Assembly (NCBI GenBank): GCA_019638395.1
Contig: JAHBTX010000007.1
Span: 1-61,192 of the forward strand
Length of the DNA stretch: 61,192 nt
Source: Cyclobacteriaceae bacterium
Lineage (GTDB): Bacteria; Bacteroidota; Bacteroidia; Cytophagales; Cyclobacteriaceae
Direction of reading: 5' to 3'
Shown: piece after piece, positions 1-9,441 of the stretch
Numbering within the stretch: the stretch's first letter is position 1
Layout of the letters: each line of letters starts with the position of its first letter
Notes under the pieces: generated by a model
What the model was told of the DNA's origin: nothing
Databases searched by the model: none
The model's input: only the letters and a program-made list of their open reading frames with translations
Program-made: the position numbers and the translations under genes

Positions 1-87
1 ATAGCTGCATGACCTATAAGATTGCTTAGTGTGAAGATCAATGGAATATCCGCCAAGTATAAAGGGGGCATGTACCTCTGTAATCAT
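1..87 (-). CDS. Possible 5' end of a gene leaving the left edge
   Basis: An ATG at 87 on the minus strand opens a frame that stays open to the window edge (29 codons, beginning MITEVHAPFILGGYSID). It is divergent from the lipoprotein gene at 128. A word one mismatch from TAnnTTTG lies directly upstream (minus strand of 91-98), which would give an almost leaderless transcript. The product is not recognised, and a 29-codon open stretch can easily arise by chance, so this is a weak call. Confidence 0.25.
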   Translation of the reverse strand, partial: MITEVHAPFILGGYSIDLHTKQSYRSCSY

Positions 88-127
88 ATCCAAAATTGTT
101 TTTATTAATTAGTAGTTTTGGAGTGAA

Positions 128-2554
128 GTGAAATTCTTAATTAAAATAATTTTTCTGTTTAGTAGCCTCCTGTGTGGACTTGTATCGTGCCGGGATTCGA
201 AAGAGATAACTTTTTGGAGCCTGATTGATAGAAACACAGTGCTTGTTTATGAATCGAGCAAGCCGGTGTTGATTAAGGACGCATTAATTGATTCTGTGCT
301 TCGGGTGTCAAGTGCCCTGGGGTACGTAGTGGGTTTACAATCGATCAGCAAGAATGATTACGAGTTTATTTATATAGTTAAGGTTGCCAACGGCTTTGAA
401 AATTGGGATATAGTCAAAAAGGCGAGCGTGCGGTTGCTAAATGGCTTTTCGATTTACGAATTGAGAAGGAATGGTAAGATTGATTTGGTTTGGGCAAACC
501 TTGATGGTTATGTTGCTTTAAGCAGATCGCCTTTACTGATTGAAAATGCAATTAGGATTTATGGCACTGCGCCCCTAAAAAACTTTAAGACCCAGCACCC
601 GCAATTGTTTCGGTTTGCAACGCTGAAGGCGGATGCCGGCAATGTTTGGGTTAGTTATAATCAAATAAGTAAAACTTCGATACCATTATTCGGAACAATG
701 CAGAAAATACCGTTGTTCAGGAACCTGGCATCGGCTTCGGTGTTGGATATAGCCAAAACAGGTGAACAAATTTCGCTGAGTGGTTTCACGTTAGATTCTC
801 TTGAAAAAGACTGGGGTTTGTTTCGGTTTCAGAATCAGAGCCCGGTAAAAATTGAAGTGATGCGGTTTGTTCCCAATACGACTAAAGCGTTTATTCATTA
901 TGGACTTTCGAATGCAGATGCGTTGATTACAGGCGATCCTGACGAACCACAAAAATCTGATTTGCGAGATGAGATTGGTGTATGCGTATTGGATAACAAC
1001 AAGCATGTTGTTATTTTAAAAGTGAAAGAAAACTATGCGCACGATAAATTTGATTACGAAGAATCGTATGCAGGTTATGATATCAGAAGTGTACCGGATG
1101 ACGCACTTACCGAATCAGTTAAAGCCTTGTTGCCAGAGGAAAAATTTACTCACCTTATGTTTAAAGATGATTATGTTTTTCTTTCCGTTAATGTAGCAGA
1201 GCTAAAATTGGTAATTGATGCCATTGAAGCGGCCGAAACCTGGGGCAGATCGGTAGGGTTTCAGCAATTTTTTAATACGTGTTTACAAGAAGGAAATGTT
1301 TCTATTTTTTATACTGCTTCTGCTTTACTGGGCGACCGGATAAGTGAAGAATGGAAACCGATATTGGATTCATTACGGCTAAGTTCAACCTCGTGGGGAA
1401 GTATTCAATTCAATTCGTTGGGCAATCATTTTTTTACCAGTGCAAATTTTCAACTAAAATCCGCAACGAAGGTTGTGCCGAGCAAGCCCGACCGAAAATC
1501 ATATTCGTTATCCAATAACCTTGCTGTTTCGTACCTGGTAAAAAATTACGCAGACGGAACAAATGAGTTGTTGGTGCAGGACTCTACTTTTAAGGTTTAC
1601 TTATTTTCAAAAACGGGCGGTGTGCAATGGATGTATGCCTTGCACGAACGGATGGAGCAAGTTCAGCAATTAGATTATTTTAAGAATGGTAAGTTGCAAT
1701 ATATTATTACAACTGCATCTTATGTTTATCTGATTGACCGACTGGGTCGCGATGTGGACGGGTTTCCAAAAAAGAAAAATCTTCAAGCCCGTTTTTCAGA
1801 GGTTGTGGATTATGATAAAAGCAGAAATTACAGGCTCCTGATAGCCAGTGGTGATAAGGATATTTATATACTGGATAAAACCATGCAGGAGTTGGATGGC
1901 TGGGCACCGAAAACATTGAATGCCCGCATCCGATATGCACCCCAACATTACCGGATTGGAGGAAAGGATTATTTTGTTGTTATAACCGAGGATGGACAAT
2001 TGCATGTTCTAAACCGAAAAGGTGAGTACGAAAAAGGATATCCACTTTCGATACCTAAAACAAGTTCGGGCGATTATTATCTCGAAGCTGGAAATTCGTT
2101 GGCTACCAGTGCTGTATTTTTTATTTCGAGGGATGGTGTTGTGCATAAAATTCCATTAGATGGAAAATCATCAAACGAAAGTTTAGTGCGAGGAAATAAA
2201 TCTACTTTTTTGTTGGTAGTAGCTTCTGGTAAACCTGATTTTTACTTTTTCAGGATTGATTTGGATAAGGTTGCGGTATTTGACCGGGCGAACCAACTTG
2301 TTTTTGAAAAACAAAATCCGGGCTCTCCTTATTTAAAGCCACGGGTAGTTAAATCGCCCGATGGTGTAGTTTATTTTTGTTTGTATGATGAAGAGCAAAA
2401 CTTAAGTTACTTTTTTAATTCGAAAGGCGATGCAATTATTAACGGACCAATTGAATCTACCTTGCCTCCGGTGTTTGAAATAAATCAAAAGCTGAAACAA
2501 GTGAGCGTGTTTAGTATTTACAACAATAGTATTACTAACACTCCTATTAATTAG
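128..2554 (+). CDS. Large lipoprotein with C-terminal propeller-like repeats, unknown function
   Basis: The 808-residue product starts with GTG and has a lipoprotein signal peptide with lipobox LVSC (Cys21), so it should be a membrane-anchored periplasmic or outer-membrane lipoprotein. Residues about 30-450 have no family I can name. From about 470 there are repeated units ending in an aspartate-rich turn and a GFP/GWA/GYP-like triplet (near residues 535, 581 and 628, about 46 residues apart), as in PQQ/VCBS-type beta-propeller blades. A TAnnTTTG word at 113-120 would place transcription start almost at the GTG. The gene converges on the SDR gene and the two stop regions overlap by 8 bp. The lipoprotein nature is well supported; no enzymatic role is visible. 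Confidence 0.85.
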   Translation: MKFLIKIIFLFSSLLCGLVSCRDSKEITFWSLIDRNTVLVYESSKPVLIKDALIDSVLRVSSALGYVVGLQSISKNDYEFIYIVKVANGFENWDIVKKASVRLLNGFSIYELRRNGKIDLVWANLDGYVALSRSPLLIENAIRIYGTAPLKNFKTQHPQLFRFATLKADAGNVWVSYNQISKTSIPLFGTMQKIPLFRNLASASVLDIAKTGEQISLSGFTLDSLEKDWGLFRFQNQSPVKIEVMRFVPNTTKAFIHYGLSNADALITGDPDEPQKSDLRDEIGVCVLDNNKHVVILKVKENYAHDKFDYEESYAGYDIRSVPDDALTESVKALLPEEKFTHLMFKDDYVFLSVNVAELKLVIDAIEAAETWGRSVGFQQFFNTCLQEGNVSIFYTASALLGDRISEEWKPILDSLRLSSTSWGSIQFNSLGNHFFTSANFQLKSATKVVPSKPDRKSYSLSNNLAVSYLVKNYADGTNELLVQDSTFKVYLFSKTGGVQWMYALHERMEQVQQLDYFKNGKLQYIITTASYVYLIDRLGRDVDGFPKKKNLQARFSEVVDYDKSRNYRLLIASGDKDIYILDKTMQELDGWAPKTLNARIRYAPQHYRIGGKDYFVVITEDGQLHVLNRKGEYEKGYPLSIPKTSSGDYYLEAGNSLATSAVFFISRDGVVHKIPLDGKSSNESLVRGNKSTFLLVVASGKPDFYFFRIDLDKVAVFDRANQLVFEKQNPGSPYLKPRVVKSPDGVVYFCLYDEEQNLSYFFNSKGDAIINGPIESTLPPVFEINQKLKQVSVFSIYNNSITNTPIN

Positions 2555-3410
2555 ATTTGCCGCGCGATTTTTCTAACTGATCCCACAAATTTTCGGGGAT
2601 TGCCTCCAGGTGACTAAACTCTCCGCCATTGCGTAACCACTCGCCACCATCAATAGTTATAACCTCGCCATTAATGTATGCAGCGTAATCGGACATCAGG
2701 TAAGCCGCCAGGTTGGCAAGTTCCTGATGCTGGCCAACTCGTTTTAATGGAATACGGTCGGCCGGATTAAATTTATGAACAAGATCGCCCGGTAACAACC
2801 TGCTCCAGGCACCCTCAGTAGGAAACGGTCCGGGTGCAATGGCATTACTTCGAATATTGTATTTAGCCCATTCAACAGCCAGCGATCGTGTAAGTGCAAG
2901 CACACCGGCCTTGCTGCAGGCGGAAGGAACTACATAACCAGAACCCGTCCATGCATACGTTGTTACAATGTTTAAAAATGTTCCAGGTTGTTTCTTAGCT
3001 ATCCAGTGTTTGCCAATGGCCAACGTCATATAATAAGTGCCCTTCAAAACAATATCCACTACGATATCAAATGCGCGATGCGATAAGCGTTCGGTTGGAC
3101 TTATAAAGTTACCGGCTGCATTATTTAACACCCCGTGTATCTGGCCAAAACGCACTTCGGTTTGGGTAATTACGTTTACGATCTCTTCGTACTTGCGCAC
3201 ATCGCAGGCAACAGCCAATACGTTGCCACCGGTTTCAGATTCAAGTTCGGCAGCAGTTTTTTCCAACACATCTTTTTTACGACTGGTTATAACCAGGTTG
3301 GCACCCAACTGCAGCATGTATTTGCCCATTGATTTACCCAGGCCCGTTCCGCCTCCGGTTATAATTATAGTTTTTCCTTTCAGCGATCCGGGTTGTAGCA
3401 TTCCTTCCAT
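2547..3410 (-). CDS. SDR oxidoreductase, 2,4-dienoyl-CoA reductase type
   Basis: The 287-residue product is a short-chain dehydrogenase with an N-terminal nucleotide-binding motif TGGGTGLG (about residues 18-25) and the NNAAGNF motif near the middle. The usual catalytic YxxxK tyrosine is a serine here (PSACSKAG), which is how the NADPH-dependent 2,4-dienoyl-CoA reductases of the SDR family look. The segment PGPFPTEGAWSRL and the DGGEW ending also resemble that family, which removes double bonds during beta-oxidation of unsaturated fatty acids. No other beta-oxidation gene is adjacent. An alternative ATG lies three codons downstream. Family membership is sure; the exact substrate is inferred. 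Confidence 0.85.
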   Translation of the reverse strand: MEGMLQPGSLKGKTIIITGGGTGLGKSMGKYMLQLGANLVITSRKKDVLEKTAAELESETGGNVLAVACDVRKYEEIVNVITQTEVRFGQIHGVLNNAAGNFISPTERLSHRAFDIVVDIVLKGTYYMTLAIGKHWIAKKQPGTFLNIVTTYAWTGSGYVVPSACSKAGVLALTRSLAVEWAKYNIRSNAIAPGPFPTEGAWSRLLPGDLVHKFNPADRIPLKRVGQHQELANLAAYLMSDYAAYINGEVITIDGGEWLRNGGEFSHLEAIPENLWDQLEKSRGKSN

Positions 3411-3483
3411 AGTAGTGATGTTTTAGATCGAAAGTAAGAATTGAATTTTATTTTAGATATTTACAACACTAATTTTTTAAACT

Positions 3484-4431
3484 ATGAACTTACGGATAGT
3501 ATTTTTTATTCCACTACTCTTTCTTTCTTCTTGTATTGTTTCCAAAAAGAAATTTGATGATGTGTTGGCCCAGAAAGTGAGAGCCGAGGGTGAGTTGGCC
3601 GACAGAACTTCGCAATTAGAAAAGGCGAATGCAGCTATTGCCGATTTGAACACCAACCTGGGAAAGTTAAGGGAAGATACCACTGCGTTAAACGAATCGT
3701 ACCGGGCAACCAGTAAAAAGCTTGCCGCCCTAAATAAGGAGTATGACCAACTGAATACGTATTATAAAAATCTATTGAATAACAGTGGCAAACTAAGCCG
3801 CGACCTGGAGCAACAAAAAGATCAATTAATTGCTATTCAAAGTAATTTAGAAAATACCCGAAAGCTAAACGATTCGCTTAGCACCAGCCTGGTAGAGCGT
3901 GAACGTAAAGTGAAAGAGTTAGAACAGATTTTGGCAAATAAGGACAAAGCTGTGAAGGATCTGAAAGATCGCATTACCAACGCCTTGCTCAACTTTAAAG
4001 AGAATGATTTAACGGTAAAAGTAAAAAATGGAAAGGTATATGTATCGTTGGCAGAGCAACTGTTGTTTGGATCTGGAAGTATTGAAGTGGACAGCAAAGG
4101 CGTGATGGCATTGCAGCAATTAGCCCGCGCAATTAAAGATCAACACGATATTCAGATTATGATTGAAGGCCACACTGATAATGTTCCGATTTCGAAAAAA
4201 TCGCAATACATGCAAGACAACTGGGATTTGAGTGTGATGCGCGCAACCTCTATAACCAAAATACTTACAGCGGCTGGTGTTAGTGCTAAACAAATTACGG
4301 CCGCTGGTAAAGGAGAGTTTTCTCCGTTGGCAGCCAACGACAATGCGCAGAATAAACAAAAAAATCGCAGAACTGAAATTATTATTACCCCTAACTTAGA
4401 CGAGTTGTTTAAGATTTTAGGAACCAATTAA
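3484..4431 (+). CDS. OmpA-family lipoprotein with coiled coil
   Basis: The 315-residue product has a lipobox LSSC (Cys17), a long heptad-rich coiled coil (about residues 20-165) and a C-terminal OmpA/MotB-like peptidoglycan-binding domain (about 180-305). The domain shows GHTDNVPI, WDLSVMRA and the terminal NRRTEI arginines that contact diaminopimelate. Such proteins tether the outer membrane to the cell wall. The coiled coil may set the spacing or oligomerise. The gene is followed 26 bp later by a small membrane-protein gene that probably shares its transcript. Confidence 0.92.
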   Translation: MNLRIVFFIPLLFLSSCIVSKKKFDDVLAQKVRAEGELADRTSQLEKANAAIADLNTNLGKLREDTTALNESYRATSKKLAALNKEYDQLNTYYKNLLNNSGKLSRDLEQQKDQLIAIQSNLENTRKLNDSLSTSLVERERKVKELEQILANKDKAVKDLKDRITNALLNFKENDLTVKVKNGKVYVSLAEQLLFGSGSIEVDSKGVMALQQLARAIKDQHDIQIMIEGHTDNVPISKKSQYMQDNWDLSVMRATSITKILTAAGVSAKQITAAGKGEFSPLAANDNAQNKQKNRRTEIIITPNLDELFKILGTN

Positions 4432-4457
4432 TTTTACTTAACCTAAACCCAAATTTT

Positions 4458-4625
4458 ATGCAAAATCTTATTTACATCGTATTTCTGGTAATTTTTATCT
4501 GGACGATTTATGACATCTGGACAAGTTCGATGGATAGTGGAAAAAAAATTCTCTGGACTATCCTCAGTTTGATTCTTGGTTTTATTGGCACAATCATTTA
4601 TGTGTTAGTAGGCCGGAAGCGATAA
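4458..4625 (+). CDS. Small two-helix membrane protein, PLDc_N-like
   Basis: This 55-residue protein begins MQNLIYIVFLVIF, has two hydrophobic segments (about 4-21 and 31-51) separated by a short polar stretch, and ends GRKR. The pattern of a tryptophan-containing first helix, a GKK turn, then WTILSLILGFIGTIIYVL and a basic tail matches the PLDc_N/phospholipase-D-nuclease N-terminal small membrane domain found alone in many Bacteroidota. It lies just downstream of the OmpA gene and just upstream of a strong terminator, which supports it as the last gene of that unit. Its function is unknown. Confidence 0.75.
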   Translation: MQNLIYIVFLVIFIWTIYDIWTSSMDSGKKILWTILSLILGFIGTIIYVLVGRKR

Positions 4626-4644
4626 ACGTTTTTCCAAAAAAATT

Positions 4645-4679
4645 AAAGGCCATTCTGATAAAACAGAATGGCCTTTTTT
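4645..4679. terminator. Bidirectional intrinsic terminator
   Basis: A perfect stem of about 12 bp, AAGGCCATTCTG against CAGAATGGCCTT, with a 6-nt loop, is followed by a T run on the plus strand. A-rich sequence on the left serves as a T run for the minus strand. It sits between the convergent OmpA/small-protein unit and the BNR gene and should end both. Confidence 0.9.
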
Positions 4680-4697
4680 GTTATTGTAGATTTTAAA

Positions 4698-7600
4698 TTA
4701 ATCCTTCAGCATTACCGCATCCATATTCTTTTGTTTTACCAGTGCATTGAAAGCCGGTACTTCTTCTTTCAGAATTTTATCGAGGGCAGCAAGATGACCA
4801 TCTATCTCGTTGGTAATTTCTTTTTTAAAGGCCACCATCTGATCGGTAGGCTTGAAGTTACCAGCGCTTGCCAACGAATTGAGGTGCGCAAGTTTATTAT
4901 TCAAACGGATCGGGAAGTTGAGTGGATCCTGACCACTGCGGTTTTTGGTTTGGTAAAGCGACTCTTCAAGTTTCTTCATGCCATCCTGAATGGCTTTGGC
5001 TTTATCCAGTACATCTTTCATTGCATCTTTCTGATCTTTAACAGGATCGATAGCCCGATTAATTTGTTCGCGCACCGTGCGGATTTTTTTAATCGTCAGA
5101 TTGGTTTCGCTCACTTTGGTGATCACCTCTTGTAAGAAATCAAACTGGGCTTTCATGTCGGCATCTGTAGCAGTGGCGCGTGGGTCTTTTAAGATTTCAA
5201 AATCCGACTCCATAGTCTTGTCGCCCACGGTAAGTTTTACTTTGTATGTGCCTGGTAAAGCACGCGGGCCATTTAATGAAGCGGCCCATAGGATCATTCC
5301 ATCAAAGCGTTCGGCATCGGCATAGCGCATGTTCCAGTTAAACTTATTCATGCCGGGTTGCTTCAGCGTGAGTTTTTCTTCTTTGGCTTTGGTATCGGGC
5401 TTAATAGAAAACTTCTTAATCAGTTTACCATCGGCTTGCAAAAACTCCAGGCTTACCTGTGCTTTAGTTGTATCTTTTACATAATAATGCACGGTAACAC
5501 CACCCGGATGATTTTGCCCCGCGGTGCGCGATGGCCGGCCCCAGCTAAATGCCGGCCCCATGCGATAACTTGCCAGCGGCTTAAACAAGTAAGCATCCGA
5601 TGCAGTTACCTGATCGCTGAGTTGATGCAACGGTGTGAGGTCATCAATTAACCAGAAGCCCCGACCTTGCGTAGCGGCAATTAGGTTATCGTTTTTAATT
5701 GTAAGATCAGTAATAGGAACAATCGGTAGGTTTAACTGAAATGCTTTCCAACTGGCGCCATCATCAAACGATACATACATACCGGTTTCGGTACCTGCAT
5801 ACAACAAACCTTTTCTTTTTGGATCAGCCCGCAACACGCGTGTAAAATGCCCCGCATCAATGCCATCTGTAATTTTTGTCCAGGTTTTGCCATAGTCTTT
5901 TGATTTGAAAAGATACGGTTTGTAATCGCCCGACTTATAGCGCGTGCCCGCGATGTAAATTCCACCCTTGCTGTGTGGATCAAACTCCACACTATTAATC
6001 ATCATCCATTCGGGCATGCCTGCAGGAGTAATCGCTTTCCATTCTTTACCGCCATCGGTGGTGGCATAAACCAAGCCATCATCCGATCCGGTAACGATAA
6101 AATCTTTTTCGTAAGGAGATTCCGCGGCAGCGAAAATGGTACAATAATATTCTACACTGGTGTTGTCTTTTGTAATGGGTCCACCGGATGGGCCCAGTTT
6201 TGATTTATCGTTTCGTGTTAAATCCGGGCTAATGGTTTCCCACGATTGTCCGCCATTGTATGAAACGTGCACATGATTGGAGGTGGTGTATAACTTCTTT
6301 GGATTATGAGGCGAAAAGAAAATCGGGAAGTTCCATTGAAACCGATACTTCATGCCTTCTGCACCATGCCCCATCGGGTTATCGGGCCATACGTTTACCG
6401 AACGGCTTTCGTGTGTGCGGTGGTTTTCCATTTCCAACAGGCCACCATAATTACCACCATACACAATGTCGTTGTCCGAAGGATCGGGAGCCAGATGCCC
6501 ACTCTCGCTTCCGGCTGTTACTTCCCAATCGCTTGCGGTAATGGCCCCACCATCTACCCGGTGATAAATGCGCACGGTTGTATTGTCTTGTTGGGCTCCA
6601 TAAATCCGGTAAGGAAAAGAATTGTCTGTAACCACCCGATAAAACTGGCCGGTGGGTTGGTTCTCGTATGTGCTCCAGTTTTCACCGGCATCAAAACTTA
6701 CTTGTGCGCCACCATCATCGGCAATAATCATGCGTTGGTTGTCTTCCGGTGCAATCCACAAATCGTGATGGTCGCCATGCGGAGCGTTGTAGGATTGAAA
6801 TGTTTTGCCACCGTCCTTAGATCGGTGATAGGATACATTCACTACATACACAATGTCTTCATCTTTAGTATCGGCATAAATGCGGGAATAGTACCACGCG
6901 CGTTGGCGCAGGTTCCGATCGTCATTTACTTTGCGCCAGGTTTGGCCGGCATCATTAGAACTATAAACGCCACCATTTTCGTTTTCGATTATGGCATACA
7001 CACGATTTGAATTAACGGGCGAAACGGAAATGCCCACAATTCCCCAGGTGCCTTTTGGTAAGCCGTTGTTGGTTGTAATGTTTGTCCAGGTATCGCCACC
7101 ATCGGTACTCTTCCAAAGGGCTGAGCCATCGCCACCACTTTCCAAACTATAAGGAGTTCTGCGAATGCGCCAGGTACTTGCATATAAAATACGGGGGTTG
7201 TTGGGGTCAAAGCAGAGATCAACCGCGCCTGCATCGGCATTGGCAAATAGCGTTCGCTTCCAGGTTTTACCACCATCCGTTGATTTATAAACACCTCTTT
7301 CTTCCGATGATTTAAAAAGATCGCCCAACACGGCAGCATATACCACATCGGAATTTTTAGGATGAATGCGCACACGCGAAATGTGGCGCGATTCTTTCAA
7401 ACCAATGCTCGCCCAGGTTTTACCAGCATCCACCGATTTCCACATACCATAACCATACGAAACATTTCCGCGAACTGTTTTTTCACCACCACCCACATAG
7501 ATCACGTTGTTATCCCACTCGCTTACAGCAACAGCACCAATCGACCCGCCAAAGAAACCATCAGAAATATTCTCCCAACTGTTGCCTGCATCGGTTGTGC

Positions 7601-7829
7601 GCCAAACACCACCACCAGTTGCACCAAAGTAAAACAGGTTGGGTTTGCCGGGCACTCCGGTAACGGCTGCAGATCGTCCGCCTCTGAATGGCCCAATGCT
7701 GCGCCACTCCAGGGCATTGTAAAGTTTTTCATCGTAGGTAAGCGTTGCCGCTTTGGGCACTGCACTTTTTTTCTGGGCTTGCACCCCAAAACATAAAAGC
7801 AACAGGGGTAGTAATAGAATTTTCTTCAT
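4698..7829 (-). CDS. VPS10/sortilin-like BNR-repeat secreted protein
   Basis: The 1043-residue product has a cleavable signal peptide (ending GVQA-QKKS) and many Asp-box/BNR turns of the SxDGGxTW type (STDGGKTW, SNDAGQTW, TTDGGKEW, KDYGKTW), which build a multi-blade propeller in residues about 30-720. The last 300 residues contain a beta-sandwich-like part and a helical tail. Bacteroidota carry many such proteins, usually annotated as glycosyl hydrolase or VPS10-domain protein, but no catalytic activity is proven for this type. No type IX sorting domain is visible at the C-terminus. It has its own divergent promoter region of 200 bp shared with the MFS gene. Confidence 0.88.
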   Translation of the reverse strand: MKKILLLPLLLLCFGVQAQKKSAVPKAATLTYDEKLYNALEWRSIGPFRGGRSAAVTGVPGKPNLFYFGATGGGVWRTTDAGNSWENISDGFFGGSIGAVAVSEWDNNVIYVGGGEKTVRGNVSYGYGMWKSVDAGKTWASIGLKESRHISRVRIHPKNSDVVYAAVLGDLFKSSEERGVYKSTDGGKTWKRTLFANADAGAVDLCFDPNNPRILYASTWRIRRTPYSLESGGDGSALWKSTDGGDTWTNITTNNGLPKGTWGIVGISVSPVNSNRVYAIIENENGGVYSSNDAGQTWRKVNDDRNLRQRAWYYSRIYADTKDEDIVYVVNVSYHRSKDGGKTFQSYNAPHGDHHDLWIAPEDNQRMIIADDGGAQVSFDAGENWSTYENQPTGQFYRVVTDNSFPYRIYGAQQDNTTVRIYHRVDGGAITASDWEVTAGSESGHLAPDPSDNDIVYGGNYGGLLEMENHRTHESRSVNVWPDNPMGHGAEGMKYRFQWNFPIFFSPHNPKKLYTTSNHVHVSYNGGQSWETISPDLTRNDKSKLGPSGGPITKDNTSVEYYCTIFAAAESPYEKDFIVTGSDDGLVYATTDGGKEWKAITPAGMPEWMMINSVEFDPHSKGGIYIAGTRYKSGDYKPYLFKSKDYGKTWTKITDGIDAGHFTRVLRADPKRKGLLYAGTETGMYVSFDDGASWKAFQLNLPIVPITDLTIKNDNLIAATQGRGFWLIDDLTPLHQLSDQVTASDAYLFKPLASYRMGPAFSWGRPSRTAGQNHPGGVTVHYYVKDTTKAQVSLEFLQADGKLIKKFSIKPDTKAKEEKLTLKQPGMNKFNWNMRYADAERFDGMILWAASLNGPRALPGTYKVKLTVGDKTMESDFEILKDPRATATDADMKAQFDFLQEVITKVSETNLTIKKIRTVREQINRAIDPVKDQKDAMKDVLDKAKAIQDGMKKLEESLYQTKNRSGQDPLNFPIRLNNKLAHLNSLASAGNFKPTDQMVAFKKEITNEIDGHLAALDKILKEEVPAFNALVKQKNMDAVMLKD

Positions 7830-8029
7830 AGGTATGGGTTTAGATTTTTTAGCGAAAGATCAAGAGGCGATTATAAGTTGATTTTTGAAACGATGAGATT
7901 CTTTTTTTATCAGTGGCTATTAGATGAATCATTTTTTTTGACAGGCATTTCGTTCAACAACATTCAAAACTTCTTCAGACATAATCAAGGTTTAATAAAA
8001 CTCACTATTTTGAGCCAAAATCGAAAATA

Positions 8030-9256
8030 ATGCATTCCAAGGACAACCTGACGCAACTATTCAGTGTGCCGGTAATAGTAGCAGCTTTGGGCTACTTTGT
8101 AGATATCTACGATCTGTTGCTTTTCAGCATTGTTCGAATCTCCAGTTTAAAGTCGATGGGAGTTTCGGATTTGGAGATGATGGCCACTGGCGAGTTTTTA
8201 ATTCGGGTACAAATGGCGGGCTTGCTGGTGGGCGGAATTATCTGGGGGATAATGGGCGATAAGCGCGGCCGCTTGTCGGTGCTGTTCGGATCTATTTTGC
8301 TATACTCGCTGGCAAACATTGCCAATGGGTTTGCTGTAACCGTTAACCAGTATGCCATACTCCGGTTTGTTGCTGGTATTGGTTTGGCAGGCGAGTTAGG
8401 TGCGGGCATTACGCTGGTATCAGAAACATTGCCAACCAAACTTCGGGGCTACGGAACTACGTTGGTTGCATCAGTTGGTTTAATGGGTGCGGTATTGGCC
8501 AACTATGTTGCCAAAGCATTTGATTGGCAAGTGGCTTATTTTATAGGGGGAGGTTTGGGTTTGATCTTATTGATTGCCCGCGTAAGCGTTTTTGAGTCGG
8601 GCATATTTTTGAAAGTGAAAGAACAACAAGTTGAGCGGGGTAACTTTTTACAGTTGTTTAATCAGCGGCAGCGGTTTGTCAAGTTCTTGGGTTGTATTCT
8701 GATCGGGTTACCGATTTGGTATGTAATTGGGATATTGATAACATTCTCGCCCGAGTTTGCAAAAGCTATGAATATAACCGGAATTGTAGCAGGCGATGCC
8801 GTGATGTTCAGTTACATTGGCCTTGCGGCAGGCGATATGAGTAGTGGTTTATTAAGTCAGGTTATTCGCTCGCGTAGAAAAACGGTGTTTCTTTTTATTC
8901 TGCTAACACTGGTATTTATTTTAGTTTATCTCTATGCACCCATTACAAGTGCTGCCCAGTTTTATATTGTTTGTTTTTTATTAGGCTTCGGAATTGGTTA
9001 TTGGGCTTTGTTTGTTACGATAGCAGCCGAACAGTTTGGCACCAACCTGCGCTCTACGGTGGCCACAACCGTTCCTAATTTTATCAGGGGTACCGTTATA
9101 CCGCTTACATTATTATTTCAATTTTTCCGCAATGATTTCGGAATATTAACAGGGGCTTTACTAGTGGGGATAATCACCATCGTAATAGCATTTTGGGCCT
9201 TGCGCCTGATAGACGAAACTTTTGGTCGGGATTTGAATTTTTTGGAAGAAGATTAG
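8030..9256 (+). CDS. MFS transporter, metabolite:H+ symporter type
   Basis: The 408-residue product has about 12 hydrophobic helices. The first carries GYFVDIYDLLLFSIVR, an acidic signature of the metabolite:H+ symporter branch of the major facilitator superfamily, and the loop between helices 2 and 3 has the MFS motif GDKRGR. It belongs to the inner membrane. The substrate cannot be told from sequence; relatives move sugars, organic acids or amino-acid derivatives. No catabolic genes flank it to suggest a substrate. Confidence 0.88.
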   Translation: MHSKDNLTQLFSVPVIVAALGYFVDIYDLLLFSIVRISSLKSMGVSDLEMMATGEFLIRVQMAGLLVGGIIWGIMGDKRGRLSVLFGSILLYSLANIANGFAVTVNQYAILRFVAGIGLAGELGAGITLVSETLPTKLRGYGTTLVASVGLMGAVLANYVAKAFDWQVAYFIGGGLGLILLIARVSVFESGIFLKVKEQQVERGNFLQLFNQRQRFVKFLGCILIGLPIWYVIGILITFSPEFAKAMNITGIVAGDAVMFSYIGLAAGDMSSGLLSQVIRSRRKTVFLFILLTLVFILVYLYAPITSAAQFYIVCFLLGFGIGYWALFVTIAAEQFGTNLRSTVATTVPNFIRGTVIPLTLLFQFFRNDFGILTGALLVGIITIVIAFWALRLIDETFGRDLNFLEED

Positions 9257-9267
9257 GGAATTTTCGG

Positions 9268-9411
9268 CTACTTCAAAATTATCTTCGTGGCTACTTGCGC
9301 ATGCAAGGGTTCATGATCTTCAGACAAAAGATGCCTGTTATTTATCCATTCAAATAACTTCTTACATTCAGGAAAAGTAATGGGGTACCAATTGGTAACT
9401 TGCGGTTCTCT
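9268..9411 (-). pseudogene. Start-less gene fragment (C-terminal end of an unknown protein)
   Basis: On the minus strand between the MFS and histidine-kinase genes, a frame runs open for 47 codons to a TAG at 9268. It encodes protein-like sequence (for example ITFPECKKLFEWINN and EPLHAQVATKIILK). No ATG or GTG precedes it in frame; an in-frame stop (412-414 of the 9.0 kb block, that is 9412-9414) bounds it. It looks like the surviving C-terminus of a lost gene, but chance cannot be excluded. The family is not recognised. Confidence 0.35.
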
Positions 9412-9427
9412 TTAAGCCAATTTGGCT
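9386..9427. promoter_or_regulatory. Pair of short palindromes upstream of the histidine kinase
   Basis: TACCAATTGGTA (9386-9397, perfect dyad) and AGCCAATTTGGCT (9415-9427, 6-bp arms around one base) share a CCAA/TTGG core. They are centred about 29.5 bp apart, close to three helical turns, and the second ends 14 bp before the kinase ATG. This is a plausible operator pair; nothing in the sequence identifies the regulator. Confidence 0.35.
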
Positions 9428-9441
9428 AGTGAGGTTTAAAC

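Noticed and set aside
6306-7010. 234-codon plus-strand frame inside the BNR gene
   Set aside because: It lies wholly opposite the Asp-box repeats of a well-supported 1043-residue protein and has no recognisable domain.
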